Both the position numbers and the translations under genes were made by a program. Positions 44,518 through 53,634 of a DNA stretch of 64,000 nucleotides are shown piece by piece (position 1 is the stretch's first letter; each line of letters starts with the position of its first letter). This stretch comes from Boseongicola sp. (lineage in GTDB: Bacteria > Pseudomonadota > Alphaproteobacteria > Rhodobacterales > Rhodobacteraceae): positions 1,559,932 through 1,623,931 of the forward strand of contig CP046179.1 in assembly GCA_014075275.1 (NCBI GenBank). The letters are read 5' to 3'. The notes under the pieces are model-generated. The model made no database searches and was not told the origin of the DNA. It saw nothing but the letters and a program-made list of their open reading frames with translations.

Positions 44518-45342
44518 TCACAGCTCATCTCCATGCCCGGCGCGCAGCCCATCACGCACCCGATGTGCGATCTCGATGAACTCCGGCGTATCGCGAATAT
44601 CCAGTGTTCGCTCCCGCGGAAGCGGGCTTTCAATCACATCCGTAATGCGTCCCGGACGCGGGCTCATCACCACGATTTTAGTCGACAAATAGACCGCTTC
44701 AGGGATCGAATGAGTCACAAAGCCAATCGTTTTTTCTGTTCGCATCCAAAGACTTAAAAGCTCTTCATTAAGTCGATCCCGCACGATCTCATCCAGCGCC
44801 CCGAAAGGTTCGTCCATCAACAGAATGTCGGCATCAAACGCCAAAGCCCGCGCAATTGAGGCGCGCTGCTGCATCCCGCCCGACAATTGCCAGGGATATT
44901 TCTTGCCAAACCCGGAAAGCTCCACCAATTCCAAAACGCGAACAATACGCTCATTCATCTCAGTCTTGGAAAACCCCATGATTTCAAGAGGTAATCGGAT
45001 ATTTCCTTCTATCGTCCGCCACGGATACAACCCCGCCGCCTGAAACACATACCCATAAGCCCGCGCCTGCCGCGCCTCATCCGGGCTCATTCCATTGACA
45101 CTCAGATCCCCGCCCGTCGGATGCTCCAAAGCCGCAATCGCCCTCAGCAATGTCGTCTTCCCACACCCCGAAGGCCCAATAAAAGAAACGAATTCACCCT
45201 TGCTGATCTCAAGGTCCACGTCCTTCAACGCATGCACCGGCCCGTCTCCGGTCTGGAAAGTCAAAGACAGGTTTTTCGCTGCAATTACAGGGGTATCTGC
45301 CACGTTCTTCACAACTCCATCTGTCGCCAAGGCGCCGTCCAT
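44518..45342 (-). CDS. ABC transporter ATPase (SsuB/ThiZ/TauB type)
   Basis: 274 aa. Walker A GPSGCGKTTLLRAIA near residue 55, Q-loop YVFQAAGLYPWRT, signature LSGGMQQRASIARAL, Walker B ILLMDEPFGALDE, His switch FVTHSIPEAV. Start ATG 45342 overlaps the hydA TGA by one base (TGATG), so translation is coupled. Energises the Thi5-like importer. Confidence 0.94.
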   Translation of the reverse strand: MDGALATDGVVKNVADTPVIAAKNLSLTFQTGDGPVHALKDVDLEISKGEFVSFIGPSGCGKTTLLRAIAALEHPTGGDLSVNGMSPDEARQARAYGYVFQAAGLYPWRTIEGNIRLPLEIMGFSKTEMNERIVRVLELVELSGFGKKYPWQLSGGMQQRASIARALAFDADILLMDEPFGALDEIVRDRLNEELLSLWMRTEKTIGFVTHSIPEAVYLSTKIVVMSPRPGRITDVIESPLPRERTLDIRDTPEFIEIAHRVRDGLRAGHGDEL

Positions 45343-46796
45343 CAAACCCCCGTCGCCGGAATACCTGTGCGCTCAACAGGTCTTGGAGAGGTCAGTTCTT
45401 TCCAACTCGACAGTGCCTTATTTACAGGCGTGTTCGGCTCGCGCCGCACAAACTTCCCGTGGCCTTCCTGGGTGCGAACCTCACCGTCATGAACCGCAAC
45501 ATGGCCCCGCGTTAGCGTGAACCGCGGCAAACCTTTCACAGCTTTGCCCTCGAACACGTTGTAATCAATAGCCGATTCCTGAGATGACGCAGTGATCGTC
45601 TTTTCTTTCTCAGGATCCCAAACCACAATATCCGCATCCGCCCCAATCAGAATAGCGCCCTTTTTTGGATAACAATTCAGGATCTTGGCGATATTTGTGC
45701 TGGTGACCGCGACAAATTCATTTGGTGTTAACCGCCCCGTGTTAACTCCATTGGTCCAAAGCATCGGCATCCGGTCTTCCAGACCGCCAGTGCCGTTGGG
45801 AATTTTGGTGAAATCGCCAACCCCGGTCCGTTTTTGATCGGTGGTAAAGGCACAATGATCGGTGGCAACCACAGACAAAGACCCGGATTGAAGCCCGGCC
45901 CACAGACTGTCCTGATGTTTTTTGTTCCTGAACGGGGGCGACATCACGCGGCGTGCGGCATGGTCCCAGTCCTTGTTGAAATATTCGCTCTCATCCAGCG
46001 TCAGATGCTGGATCAGCGGCTCACCCCAAACGCGCTTGCCCTGCATCCGGGCACGGCGAATGGCCTCGTGCGCGTCCTCGCAGGACGTATGCACAACATA
46101 AAGCGGCACACCGGCCATATCCGCGATCATGATCGCCCGGTTTGTTGCCTCGCCTTCCACTTGAGCGGGCCGCGAATAGGCATGCGCCTCCGGACCGGTG
46201 TTCCCCTCTGCCAGCAGCTTCGCACTCAGCTCAGCCACAACATCCCCGTTCTCAGCATGCACCATGGCAATGCCGCCAAGCTCCGCAAGCCGTTGAAATG
46301 AAGCATACATTTCGTCATCATTCACCATCAAAGCGCCCTTATAGGCCATGAAATGCTTGAAGGTTGTGATGCCCTCCTTCTCGATAACCGATGCCATCTC
46401 GTTGAACACCTGCTCCCCCCACCAGGTCACCGCCATGTGGTAGGAATAGTCACAATTGGCCCGCGTCGATTTGTTGTGCCACATCGCCAAAGCGTCGTGC
46501 AGACCCTGCCCCGGCGACGGCAACGCAAAGTCCACAACCATCGTCGTGCCCCCCGCCAAAGCCGCCCGCGTCCCGCTTTCAAAGTCGTCCGTGGAATACG
46601 TCCCCATGAACGGCATCTCCAGATGTGTATGGGGATCAATCCCGCCCGGCATCACATAACACCCAGCCGCATCCAGCTCCTCGTCGCCTCTAAGCCCCTG
46701 ACCAATCTCAACAATCCGGCCACCTTCAACCAGAACATCCGCCTCATAAGACAAATCCGCCGTCACAACCGTGCCGTTCTTGATAACCGTGCTCAT
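45342..46796 (-). CDS. hydA: Dihydropyrimidinase
   Basis: Zinc amidohydrolase opening dihydrouracil or dihydrothymine to N-carbamoyl-beta-amino acid, the second step of reductive pyrimidine degradation. 484 aa. Metal ligands in MPGGIDPHTHLEMPF near residue 58; carboxylated Lys in TTFKHFMAYKGAL near 150; VVHTSCEDAHEAIRRA near 230; Asp in VATDHCAFT near 316. Preceded by GGGGAGC. It lies downstream of the amidase and aldolase-like genes and upstream of the ABC genes. Hydantoinase activity on other ring amides is also possible. Confidence 0.94.
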   Translation of the reverse strand: MSTVIKNGTVVTADLSYEADVLVEGGRIVEIGQGLRGDEELDAAGCYVMPGGIDPHTHLEMPFMGTYSTDDFESGTRAALAGGTTMVVDFALPSPGQGLHDALAMWHNKSTRANCDYSYHMAVTWWGEQVFNEMASVIEKEGITTFKHFMAYKGALMVNDDEMYASFQRLAELGGIAMVHAENGDVVAELSAKLLAEGNTGPEAHAYSRPAQVEGEATNRAIMIADMAGVPLYVVHTSCEDAHEAIRRARMQGKRVWGEPLIQHLTLDESEYFNKDWDHAARRVMSPPFRNKKHQDSLWAGLQSGSLSVVATDHCAFTTDQKRTGVGDFTKIPNGTGGLEDRMPMLWTNGVNTGRLTPNEFVAVTSTNIAKILNCYPKKGAILIGADADIVVWDPEKEKTITASSQESAIDYNVFEGKAVKGLPRFTLTRGHVAVHDGEVRTQEGHGKFVRREPNTPVNKALSSWKELTSPRPVERTGIPATGV

Positions 46797-46825
46797 AACG
46801 CTCCCCTATTCTCATTATTGGCCCG

Positions 46826-46864
46826 GAAATATCCCGGGGTCCGGGGCAGAGCCCCGGGTATTTC
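46826..46864. repeat. Palindromic intergenic hairpin (GAAATA-CCCGGGG arms)
   Basis: GAAATATCCCGGGG ... CCCCGGGTATTTC, with arms matching except for one extra T, and a GC-rich loop TCCGGGGCAGAG. It overlaps the stop codon of the aldolase-like gene and lies before hydA. It shares the A/T-rich outer end and G/C core style of the other two repeats but differs in sequence. It may tune relative expression within the operon. Confidence 0.65.
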
Positions 46865-47606
46865 AATCTTTGTAATCCGGTGCCTCGATATAGAGTATCC
46901 GCTTCATCTCTGAAAAATGAGCCAACTCCGCATCCGCGTATGTTTCCCACTCAGCGGCCGTCTCTTCTGCCAGATTGTCACCCATCACATTCAACTCTTG
47001 CCCTGTGGAATAAGCCAGAACCATCGTGCGGCAGGCCCGCTCCAGATGATACATTGCATCAAAGGCTTCAGCCACCGAGGCCCCCAAGGTCGTCACCCCG
47101 TGGTTACCCATCATAACGGCATTTTGGTCGCCGATCGCACCCGCAATCCGCCCGCCTTCTTCTTCGCCGGTTGCAATACCACCAAAACTCAGATCATAAG
47201 CTAAACGCTTGTAAAACCGTGCAGTTACCTGATCAATCGGCTTGATTGTCGGATCCTTCAACCCGCACAGGGCCGTGGCATATGGTGGATGAATATGCAG
47301 CGCCACCCGCGCCTGCGGCAAGTTCCGGTGCAGTGCGGAATGGATCGACCACGCCGACGGATCCGGCGCATCCGGGCGTTCCATCGTCGCAGGATCATCC
47401 GCGTCACACAGAACCAGATCAGACGCCCTGACCCGACTCCAATGCACCCACCGCGGGTTCACCAAAAACTTCCGCCCATCCGAAGACACCGCAGCCGAAA
47501 AATGGTTCGCCACCCCCTCGTGCCAGTCAGCCCGACAGGCCAACCGAAGCGCTGCCGCAAGGTCGATGCGTATTTGCGTTTCGTCGATAACGTCGTGTGC
47601 GTTCAC
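46863..47606 (-). CDS. Class II aldolase/adducin-family protein
   Basis: 247 aa. Zinc-site His residues appear in VALHIHPPYATALCG near residue 103 and in VMMGNHGVTTLG near 160; an early GVANHFSAAV loop near 31 matches the family. Members act on phosphorylated or free hydroxy-acids and aldehydes. It overlaps the amidase stop by 4 bp, so it is co-translated within the pyrimidine operon, yet no step of the reductive pathway needs an aldolase. It could handle a downstream C3 product or a separate substrate. Confidence 0.9.
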   Translation of the reverse strand: MNAHDVIDETQIRIDLAAALRLACRADWHEGVANHFSAAVSSDGRKFLVNPRWVHWSRVRASDLVLCDADDPATMERPDAPDPSAWSIHSALHRNLPQARVALHIHPPYATALCGLKDPTIKPIDQVTARFYKRLAYDLSFGGIATGEEEGGRIAGAIGDQNAVMMGNHGVTTLGASVAEAFDAMYHLERACRTMVLAYSTGQELNVMGDNLAEETAAEWETYADAELAHFSEMKRILYIEAPDYKD

Positions 47607-48853
47607 TCTACAATCTCCGCCGTCTCAACCACCGCATGGAACAGAACGTCCGTCCCCGCCGTCGCCCACTCCTTCGAGATATCCTCGGCCTCATTATGCG
47701 ACAGCCCGTCCACGCACGGACACATGACCATCGCCGTCGGCGCCACATCGTTAACCCAGCAGGCATCATGCCCAGCACCTGAAACGATATCCATGTGGGA
47801 ATAGCCCAACCGCTCGGCCGCATTCCGCACCGCAGCCACGCAGCCAACATCAAACGCAGGCGGGTCGAATTGCCCAACGATTTCAGCCTCGAAGCCAACT
47901 TCAATTTCTTCACACAGTTTTGGCGCGCGCTCCATCAGCTCGTCCACCATACTGTTCAGCTTGTCCAGTATATGCGTCCGCATATCCACCGTGAACACCA
48001 CCTTACCGGGGATGATATTGCGCGAGTTCGGATAGACATCCACATGCCCAATCGCCCCCACGGCGTTGGGTTGGTTCTTCATCGCAATCTCGTGCACCAG
48101 CCCGGTCACCAAGGCCAATCCACGCCCGGCGTTCCTACGCATATGCATCGGGGTCGACCCGGTATGGCTCTCCTTGCCCGTCACCGTGCATTCAATCCAG
48201 CGCAGCCCCTGACCATGGGTCACAACGCCGATGTCCTTGCCCTCGGCCTCCAGGATCGGCCCTTGCTCAATGTGCAGCTCAAAGAACGCATGCATATCGC
48301 GGCTGCCAACCGGCTCATCGCCTTGCCAGCCAATCCGCTTCAATTCATCGCCAAACTTGGTGCCTTGCGCATCGGTGCGATCATAGGCCCAGTCCAGCGT
48401 GTGCTTGCCCGCAAACACACCCGAGGCCAGCATCGCCGGCGCATATCGTGTGCCCTCTTCATTCGTCCAGTTTGTCACCACAATCGGGTGCTTGGTCTTG
48501 ATGTCCAGATCGTTCAACGTGCGGACAATCTCCAACCCGCCCAATACGCCCAATACCCCGTCGTATTTGCCGCCCGTCGGCTGCGTGTCCAGGTGAGAGC
48601 CCACATAAACCGGCAGCGCTTCTGGGTCCGTCCCCTCACGCCGCATGAACATCGTGCCCATCTGGTCCACACCCATCGTGCAGCCCGCATCCTCGCACCA
48701 TTTCTGAAACAGAGCGCGCCCTTCGGCGTCTTCATCCGTCACCGTTTGCCGATTGTTGCCACCCGCAATACCAGGCCCAATCTTGGCCATCTCCATCAGG
48801 CTGTCCCACAGCCTGTCACCATCGATCTTCATGTTCGCTGCTGGTGCGGCCAT
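47603..48853 (-). CDS. N-carbamoyl-beta-amino acid amidase (PydC/HyuC, M20 family)
   Basis: 416 aa Zn-dependent hydrolase releasing beta-alanine, ammonia and CO2 from N-carbamoyl-beta-alanine, the third step of reductive pyrimidine degradation. Metal ligands in VGSHLDTQPTGGKYDGVLG near residue 84, TNWTNEEGTRYAPAMLASG near 130, FELHIEQGPILE near 193 and SGAGHDACWVN near 364. First gene of the operon, divergent from the TetR regulator with the RutR-type operator between. An allantoate or hydantoin-derived substrate is less likely given HydA and PreAT. Confidence 0.9.
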   Translation of the reverse strand: MAAPAANMKIDGDRLWDSLMEMAKIGPGIAGGNNRQTVTDEDAEGRALFQKWCEDAGCTMGVDQMGTMFMRREGTDPEALPVYVGSHLDTQPTGGKYDGVLGVLGGLEIVRTLNDLDIKTKHPIVVTNWTNEEGTRYAPAMLASGVFAGKHTLDWAYDRTDAQGTKFGDELKRIGWQGDEPVGSRDMHAFFELHIEQGPILEAEGKDIGVVTHGQGLRWIECTVTGKESHTGSTPMHMRRNAGRGLALVTGLVHEIAMKNQPNAVGAIGHVDVYPNSRNIIPGKVVFTVDMRTHILDKLNSMVDELMERAPKLCEEIEVGFEAEIVGQFDPPAFDVGCVAAVRNAAERLGYSHMDIVSGAGHDACWVNDVAPTAMVMCPCVDGLSHNEAEDISKEWATAGTDVLFHAVVETAEIVE

Positions 48854-48925
48854 ACAATCTCTCCCATTGTTAGGACCGGATTTGCGGCCCCTTTGACACC
48901 TATCTTGCGCAGGCGCTCAAAATGT

Positions 48926-48941
48926 TTGACCATTTGGTCAG
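48926..48941. promoter_or_regulatory. RutR-type operator TTGACCA-TT-TGGTCAG
   Basis: Matches 13 of 14 fixed bases of the E. coli RutR consensus TTGACCAnnTGGTCAA. It lies 73 bp upstream of the amidase start and 110 bp upstream of the TetR-type start, in the only divergent gap of the cluster. RutR releases DNA when uracil or thymine binds; the same behaviour is inferred. Confidence 0.85.
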
Positions 48942-49050
48942 GAACACGCTAGCAGAGCAAGGGAACCAGTCAAGCGCCCCTTTGCCCTTTTGCGTTTGTC
49001 CAAAGTATAGGCGAAATAGGACCTTGGTGCGAAAAGAATCGGAGCTTCGT

Positions 49051-49674
49051 TTGAACGTCGAAAGACCACAGACCAGGATACAAAAGAAAAACCGTCAGGC
49101 GATTCTAGAAGCCGCGCTAGAAGTCTTCTCTGCCGAGGGCTTTCGCGGCGCAACGCTGGACAAGATCGCCGGCGTTGCGGGTCTTTCAAAACCGAACGTG
49201 CTCTACTATTTCACGTCAAAAGAAGCGATCTACACCGAACTCTTATCGACACTACTCGACACCTGGTTGGATCCCCTGCGCGCGCTGAAAAGCGATGGCG
49301 AACCCATCGCTGAGATCGTTGGGTATATGCGGCGCAAACTTCAGATGAGTCGTCAGTTTCCCCGAGAAAGCCGCCTTTTTGCCAATGAAATTGTGCAAGG
49401 TGCCCCGCGCATTCTCGACCAGATCGAAGGGCCATTGAAGACATTGGTCGACGAGAAAGCGGCATTGATACAGGCCTGGATCGACGCCGGACAACTTGCC
49501 GACCTCGACCCCCACCATCTGATTTTCTCGATCTGGTCCACGACCCAGCACTATGCTGATTTCGATGTACAGGTACAGGGTATTCTCGCCCCGGATGGTG
49601 GCTCGCATTTTGGCGATGCGGATGCGTTTTTGACCGCGATGTTTACGCGCGCGCTCACGCCGACGGAGCGTTAA
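49051..49674 (+). CDS. RutR-like TetR-family regulator of pyrimidine degradation
   Basis: 207 aa. N-terminal TetR HTH: RIQKKNRQAILEAALEVFSA then GATLDKIAGVAGLSKPNVLYYF. C-terminal YcdC/RutR-type domain (SRQFPRESRLFANEIVQGAP; ILDQIEGPLKTLVDEKAALI; SIWSTTQHYADFDVQV). There is no ATG at the conserved N-terminus; a TTG at 49051 has GGAG six bases upstream and gives the expected length, while GTG at 49027 is an alternative. Operator box and the catabolic operon are directly divergent. Confidence 0.88.
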   Translation: MNVERPQTRIQKKNRQAILEAALEVFSAEGFRGATLDKIAGVAGLSKPNVLYYFTSKEAIYTELLSTLLDTWLDPLRALKSDGEPIAEIVGYMRRKLQMSRQFPRESRLFANEIVQGAPRILDQIEGPLKTLVDEKAALIQAWIDAGQLADLDPHHLIFSIWSTTQHYADFDVQVQGILAPDGGSHFGDADAFLTAMFTRALTPTER

Positions 49675-49738
49675 GGGGTCCTTCACACGTTTGCTCTAGA
49701 GTGATGAACCATTGGGGGCCTCGGTAAGGATCGTGAAG

Positions 49739-50272
49739 ATGCTGCCAGCCATTCAAACGCCGACAGTTACACTACAACCATCTGTAACTGTTCAAACCGC
49801 CGCCAAAGCTGCCCAGCCCGCAATGGTTGGGGCGCCACGCTCTAGTTCGGGCGAAGTAAGTGTGGCCAATGTAAAGACCGAGACTGCGCGCGCCATTGAC
49901 GCCGCAGAACAATCCAACGTCGCCCCAAGGATGCGGGATCAGGAAACGGCTGAACGCTCCCGCCGCGTGCCGCGTGAACAGCTAACCGCCGGACCACACC
50001 CAGCTTTTGAGGAAAGCATATTGGAGCGGCAAGCGCGCGTCGCGATGGAGCCCAAGGAAATGCAATCGTCCGGTAGCGACGACCGTGATATTTCAGTCCA
50101 TGAGAAAGAAGAAAGCCTCTCGGACGCTCCGCCAGAAACGAAACCATCCGAACTCGAACCGGAGGTCAACCGGCAACGACAAGCGATCATAGAAATGGCC
50201 GCAACAACGTTTGCCACGGCCAAGTCAATATCCGAGCCTGCGGAACCCGCAAGCGTCGACAAACGTGGATAG
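49739..50272 (+). CDS. Hypothetical low-complexity protein, 177 aa
   Basis: Function not recognised. Rich in Ala, Pro, Glu, Ser and Thr (MLPAIQTPTVTLQPS at the start) without signal peptide, helices or Cys; a longer helix-prone end (RQRQAIIEMAATTFATAKS). ATG 49739 has AAGGA nine bases upstream. The stop abuts the convergent preA stop. Likely intrinsically disordered; it may be a surface or flagellum-related protein, but nothing shows it. Confidence 0.62.
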   Translation: MLPAIQTPTVTLQPSVTVQTAAKAAQPAMVGAPRSSSGEVSVANVKTETARAIDAAEQSNVAPRMRDQETAERSRRVPREQLTAGPHPAFEESILERQARVAMEPKEMQSSGSDDRDISVHEKEESLSDAPPETKPSELEPEVNRQRQAIIEMAATTFATAKSISEPAEPASVDKRG

Positions 50273-51574
50273 TTACTCGGCTGCCTTGGCAGACGGGTTG
50301 TTTGGATGCGTTGTCCAATTGGCATAATCTGCCTCAACCACCTTACCGGTCCGCTTGTCCAGATCGCCGGGCTGCAATTCCTCCATCGTTATGCAATCCT
50401 CGACCGGGCAAACATCGACACATAGGTTACAGGCCACACATTCTTCGTCTATCACTTCGAACACGCGACCCGGCTTCATGACAATCGCCTGATGCGAGGT
50501 ATCTTCGCAGGCCGCAAAACAACGGCCACACTTGATACAAGCCTCCGGGTCAATCCGAGCTTTTGTCACATAATTCAGGTTCAGATACTGCCAATCCGTC
50601 ACATTCGGCACCGCACGACGCGAGACCTGATCGACCGATGTATATCCTTTTTCATCCATCCAACCACTCAAGCCAGCGTTCAATTCCTTAATGATCTCAA
50701 ATCCATAGACCATAGCCGCCGTGCAGACCTGCACATTACCAGCCCCCAGCGCAAGAAACTCCGCCGCGTCCCGCCAGGTGGTAACGCCACCGATCCCGCT
50801 GATCGGCAATTTCGCTGTCTCAGCATCCCGCGCAATCTCGGCAACCATGTTTAGGGCAATCGGCTTCACCGCCGCGCCGCAATAGCCGCCATGACTTCCC
50901 TTACCGTCGATCGACGGCTCCGGTGACATCGTATCCAGGTTCACCGAGGTGATTGACGAGATCGTATTGATCAGGCTGACGCCATCCGCCCCACCCGCAT
51001 TCGCGGCCCGCGCCGGATAGCGAACATCCGTAATGTTCGGCGTCAACTTCACCAAAACCGGCATCCGCGTGTTGGCTTTGCACCATCGCGTCACCATCTC
51101 GATATATTCGGGCACCTGACCGACAGCCGCCCCCATACCGCGTTCACTCATGCCATGCGGGCATCCGAAGTTCAGCTCAATGCCATCGGCGTCAGTGTCT
51201 TCAACCTTTGGCAGGATCTCTTTCCACGCCCATTCCTCGCACGGAACCATCAAGCTGACCACAACCGCGCGATCCGGATAGTCACGCTTCACCTGTTTGA
51301 TCTCGCGAAGATTGGTTTCCAGCGGTCTATCCGTAATCAACTCGATATTGTTGATACCCAAAACCCGGCGATCTGCGCCATAAATCACGCCATACCGGGG
51401 ACCATTCACATTCACGATGTGCGGATCCAGCCCCAGTGTTTTCCAGACCACGCCGCCCCAACCGGCCTCAAACGCGCGGCGCACGTTGTATTCTTTGTCA
51501 GTGGGTGGCGCCGACGCCAGCCAAAACGGGTTCGGGCTTTTGATGCCTACGAAATTCGTTGAAAGATCAGCCAT
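50273..51574 (-). CDS. preA: NAD-dependent dihydropyrimidine dehydrogenase subunit PreA
   Basis: Catalytic subunit reducing uracil or thymine to the dihydro form, the first step of reductive degradation. 433 aa. FMN-binding TIM barrel: NPFWLASAPPTDKEYNVRRA near residue 16; ELNFGCPHGMSERGMG near 134 with the active-site Cys; LVKLTPNITDV; ISGIGGVTTWRDAAEFL near 260. C-terminal two 4Fe-4S clusters: CIKCGRCFAACE near 345 and CVACNLCVDVCPVEDC near 377. It overlaps preT by 8 bp. Confidence 0.95.
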   Translation of the reverse strand: MADLSTNFVGIKSPNPFWLASAPPTDKEYNVRRAFEAGWGGVVWKTLGLDPHIVNVNGPRYGVIYGADRRVLGINNIELITDRPLETNLREIKQVKRDYPDRAVVVSLMVPCEEWAWKEILPKVEDTDADGIELNFGCPHGMSERGMGAAVGQVPEYIEMVTRWCKANTRMPVLVKLTPNITDVRYPARAANAGGADGVSLINTISSITSVNLDTMSPEPSIDGKGSHGGYCGAAVKPIALNMVAEIARDAETAKLPISGIGGVTTWRDAAEFLALGAGNVQVCTAAMVYGFEIIKELNAGLSGWMDEKGYTSVDQVSRRAVPNVTDWQYLNLNYVTKARIDPEACIKCGRCFAACEDTSHQAIVMKPGRVFEVIDEECVACNLCVDVCPVEDCITMEELQPGDLDKRTGKVVEADYANWTTHPNNPSAKAAE

Positions 51575-52946
51575 TTATGTGTCCTCCGTCAGGCTGGTAT
51601 CGGCCCATCGTCTCCATAAGATACATGTGAATGTCTTCAGCCGCGTCGCGTCCTTCGGCCACCGCTGTCACCGTTAAATCGTCACCGCCAGAAGCACAGT
51701 CACCCCCTGCCCAAACACCATCGCGACTGGTGCGGCCTTGTTCACTGACTGCTACTTTACCTGCCTCAATGGAAAGTCCATCTGGCACGCCTTCTAACTG
51801 TTGACCGATGGCCTTGAATACTTGATCGGCAGCAAGTCGGAAAGTTTCGTCCGTTGTCTTTAAACCGTTTCCGTCGTCTTCAGTATATGCAAACTCGATT
51901 TCCTGAACTGCACCATTGCCGTGCACCGCTAAAGGTTGCGCATTGAACAACAACCGCACCCCCTTCGACGTCGCCAGATCTTGCTCGAACCGGCTGGCAG
52001 ACATACGCGACTGATCGCGTCTGTAAGCAATGGTCACCGACTCCGCCCCAAGCAACTTCGACTGAACAGCAGCGTCGACGGCGGTCATACCGCCGCCGAT
52101 CACCACAACATTGCGCCCGACCGGCAGGGAGGAAAGATCGGTCGCTTGGCGCAAATCAGAAATAAAATCAACGGCATCACTGACATTTTGCTTATCTTCA
52201 CCATCGGCCCGCAAAGCATTCACTCCGGCCAAACCTATGCCAAGAAAAACCGCGTCAAAGTCATCTGCAAGACTATCCAGAGCCAGCCCGCCCTCTCCAA
52301 GTCGCCGTCCATACTCAATGGAGATGCCACCGACTTTTAGAAGCCAATCCACTTCGGCCTGTGCAAATCCACCGACTGTTTTATAGCTCGCAATGCCATA
52401 TTCATTCAGACCACCCGGTTTATGACGAGCGTCAAACAACACCACTTCATGACCTTTGGTCGCCAACCGATGCGCGCAAGCCAACCCCGCTGGACCCGCC
52501 CCCGCAACCGCCACTTTTTTACCCGTCGCGACACCCCGTTGATATGGGTGATCACCTTTGGCCATGAGCCCGTCAGTGGCAAATCTTTGAAGACGACCAA
52601 TTTCAACTGGTTTGCCTTCGGCAGCTTCCCGCACGCACGCCTCTTCGCAAAGGGTCTCGGTTGGACAAACACGCGCGCACATTCCACCCAAAATATTTTG
52701 GTCAAAGATCGTCTTTGCCGCGCCATCCGAGTTGTCTGCCTGGATCTGACGAATGAACAGCGGGATATCGATCGTCGTTGGACAAGCCGTCACACAGGGC
52801 GCGTCGTAGCAAAAGTAACAGCGGTCCGCCGCCACCATAGCCTCATGCGGGTCATACGGCGCATGAAGGTCGCCGAAGTTCTCGGCAAGTTTCTCGTTTG
52901 ACAACCGTCCCGGTTCAACACCCGAGGTACGTGGCGAATTTGACAT
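51567..52946 (-). CDS. preT: NAD-dependent dihydropyrimidine dehydrogenase subunit PreT
   Basis: FAD/NAD electron-input subunit partnering PreA. 459 aa. The N-terminal cysteine-rich part ([15 protein letters not shown] near residue 40; [18 protein letters not shown] near 82) resembles the GltD-type FeS domain. FAD motif [17 protein letters not shown] near 141; NAD motif [16 protein letters not shown] near 270; C-terminal [15 protein letters not shown] near 415. ATG 52946 with GGGAGAG upstream. First gene of the two-gene preT-preA operon; a weak RutR-like box is upstream. Confidence 0.94.
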   Translation of the reverse strand: MSNSPRTSGVEPGRLSNEKLAENFGDLHAPYDPHEAMVAADRCYFCYDAPCVTACPTTIDIPLFIRQIQADNSDGAAKTIFDQNILGGMCARVCPTETLCEEACVREAAEGKPVEIGRLQRFATDGLMAKGDHPYQRGVATGKKVAVAGAGPAGLACAHRLATKGHEVVLFDARHKPGGLNEYGIASYKTVGGFAQAEVDWLLKVGGISIEYGRRLGEGGLALDSLADDFDAVFLGIGLAGVNALRADGEDKQNVSDAVDFISDLRQATDLSSLPVGRNVVVIGGGMTAVDAAVQSKLLGAESVTIAYRRDQSRMSASRFEQDLATSKGVRLLFNAQPLAVHGNGAVQEIEFAYTEDDGNGLKTTDETFRLAADQVFKAIGQQLEGVPDGLSIEAGKVAVSEQGRTSRDGVWAGGDCASGGDDLTVTAVAEGRDAAEDIHMYLMETMGRYQPDGGHING

Positions 52947-52994
52947 CGCGCTCTCCCTGTTCGTCGTTGCTCTAACACTGCCACATCTCAATTT

Positions 52995-53010
52995 TTTATC
53001 AACTGGTAAA
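52995..53010. promoter_or_regulatory. Degenerate RutR-like box upstream of preT
   Basis: TTTATCA-AC-TGGTAAA matches 11 of 14 fixed bases of TTGACCAnnTGGTCAA. It lies 49 bp upstream of the preT start, an expected operator position. The dyad axis is right, though the sequence is AT-rich. Confidence 0.5.
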
Positions 53011-53121
53011 TTTTTGAAATTCAAAATCACTGAAACCAATTACTTCCCCTTGCCAATACCCTTGCGTATAAGCATGGAAACAATACGTCGGCCGGAAAGC
53101 CGCGAAGCGCAGAGGACGAGA

Positions 53122-53625
53122 ATGACCAAGAAATCACACGACGCTGACGTCGACTTTATTAAAGCACTGGCCGAAATGCTGCGCGAAAACGATCTGAGCG
53201 AATTGCAGGTCAAACGCGAATATCCTGAAGACGGTAGTTTAAATGTGCGTGTCAGTCGAATTTCCTCGGTTGCAGCTGTCGCAGTTCCGGCAGCGCCTGT
53301 CGCTCCAGTTGCCTCAGCAGCGCCCGCCGCGATCCCGGCGGCTGCGCATGCCGCACCAGCGTCAGACGCGCCCGAAGATCCGGCAGCACATCCTGGAGCA
53401 GTTTCCTCGCCAATGGTTGGTACTGTTTATTTGGCCGCCGAACCTGGAACCGATGCATTTGTGAAAGTCGGCGACAAAGTCAGCGAAGGTCAGACTTTGC
53501 TGATTATCGAAGCCATGAAAACTATGAACCAAATTCCTGCACCTAAATCAGGCACAGTCAAACGGGTGTTGGTCGAAGACGGCGCGCCCGTTGAATTTGG
53601 CGCTCCTCTGATGATCGTCGAGTAA
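53122..53625 (+). CDS. accB: Biotin carboxyl carrier protein of acetyl-CoA carboxylase
   Basis: 167 aa. N-terminal [18 protein letters not shown] segment, Ala/Pro-rich linker (about residues 52-92), then the biotinyl domain with Lys in [16 protein letters not shown] near 133. [10 protein letters not shown] start at 53122 with AGAGGA upstream; longer in-frame starts lack support. Paired with accC 9 bp downstream. Confidence 0.96.
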   Translation: MTKKSHDADVDFIKALAEMLRENDLSELQVKREYPEDGSLNVRVSRISSVAAVAVPAAPVAPVASAAPAAIPAAAHAAPASDAPEDPAAHPGAVSSPMVGTVYLAAEPGTDAFVKVGDKVSEGQTLLIIEAMKTMNQIPAPKSGTVKRVLVEDGAPVEFGAPLMIVE

Positions 53626-53634
53626 GGGCAGCCG

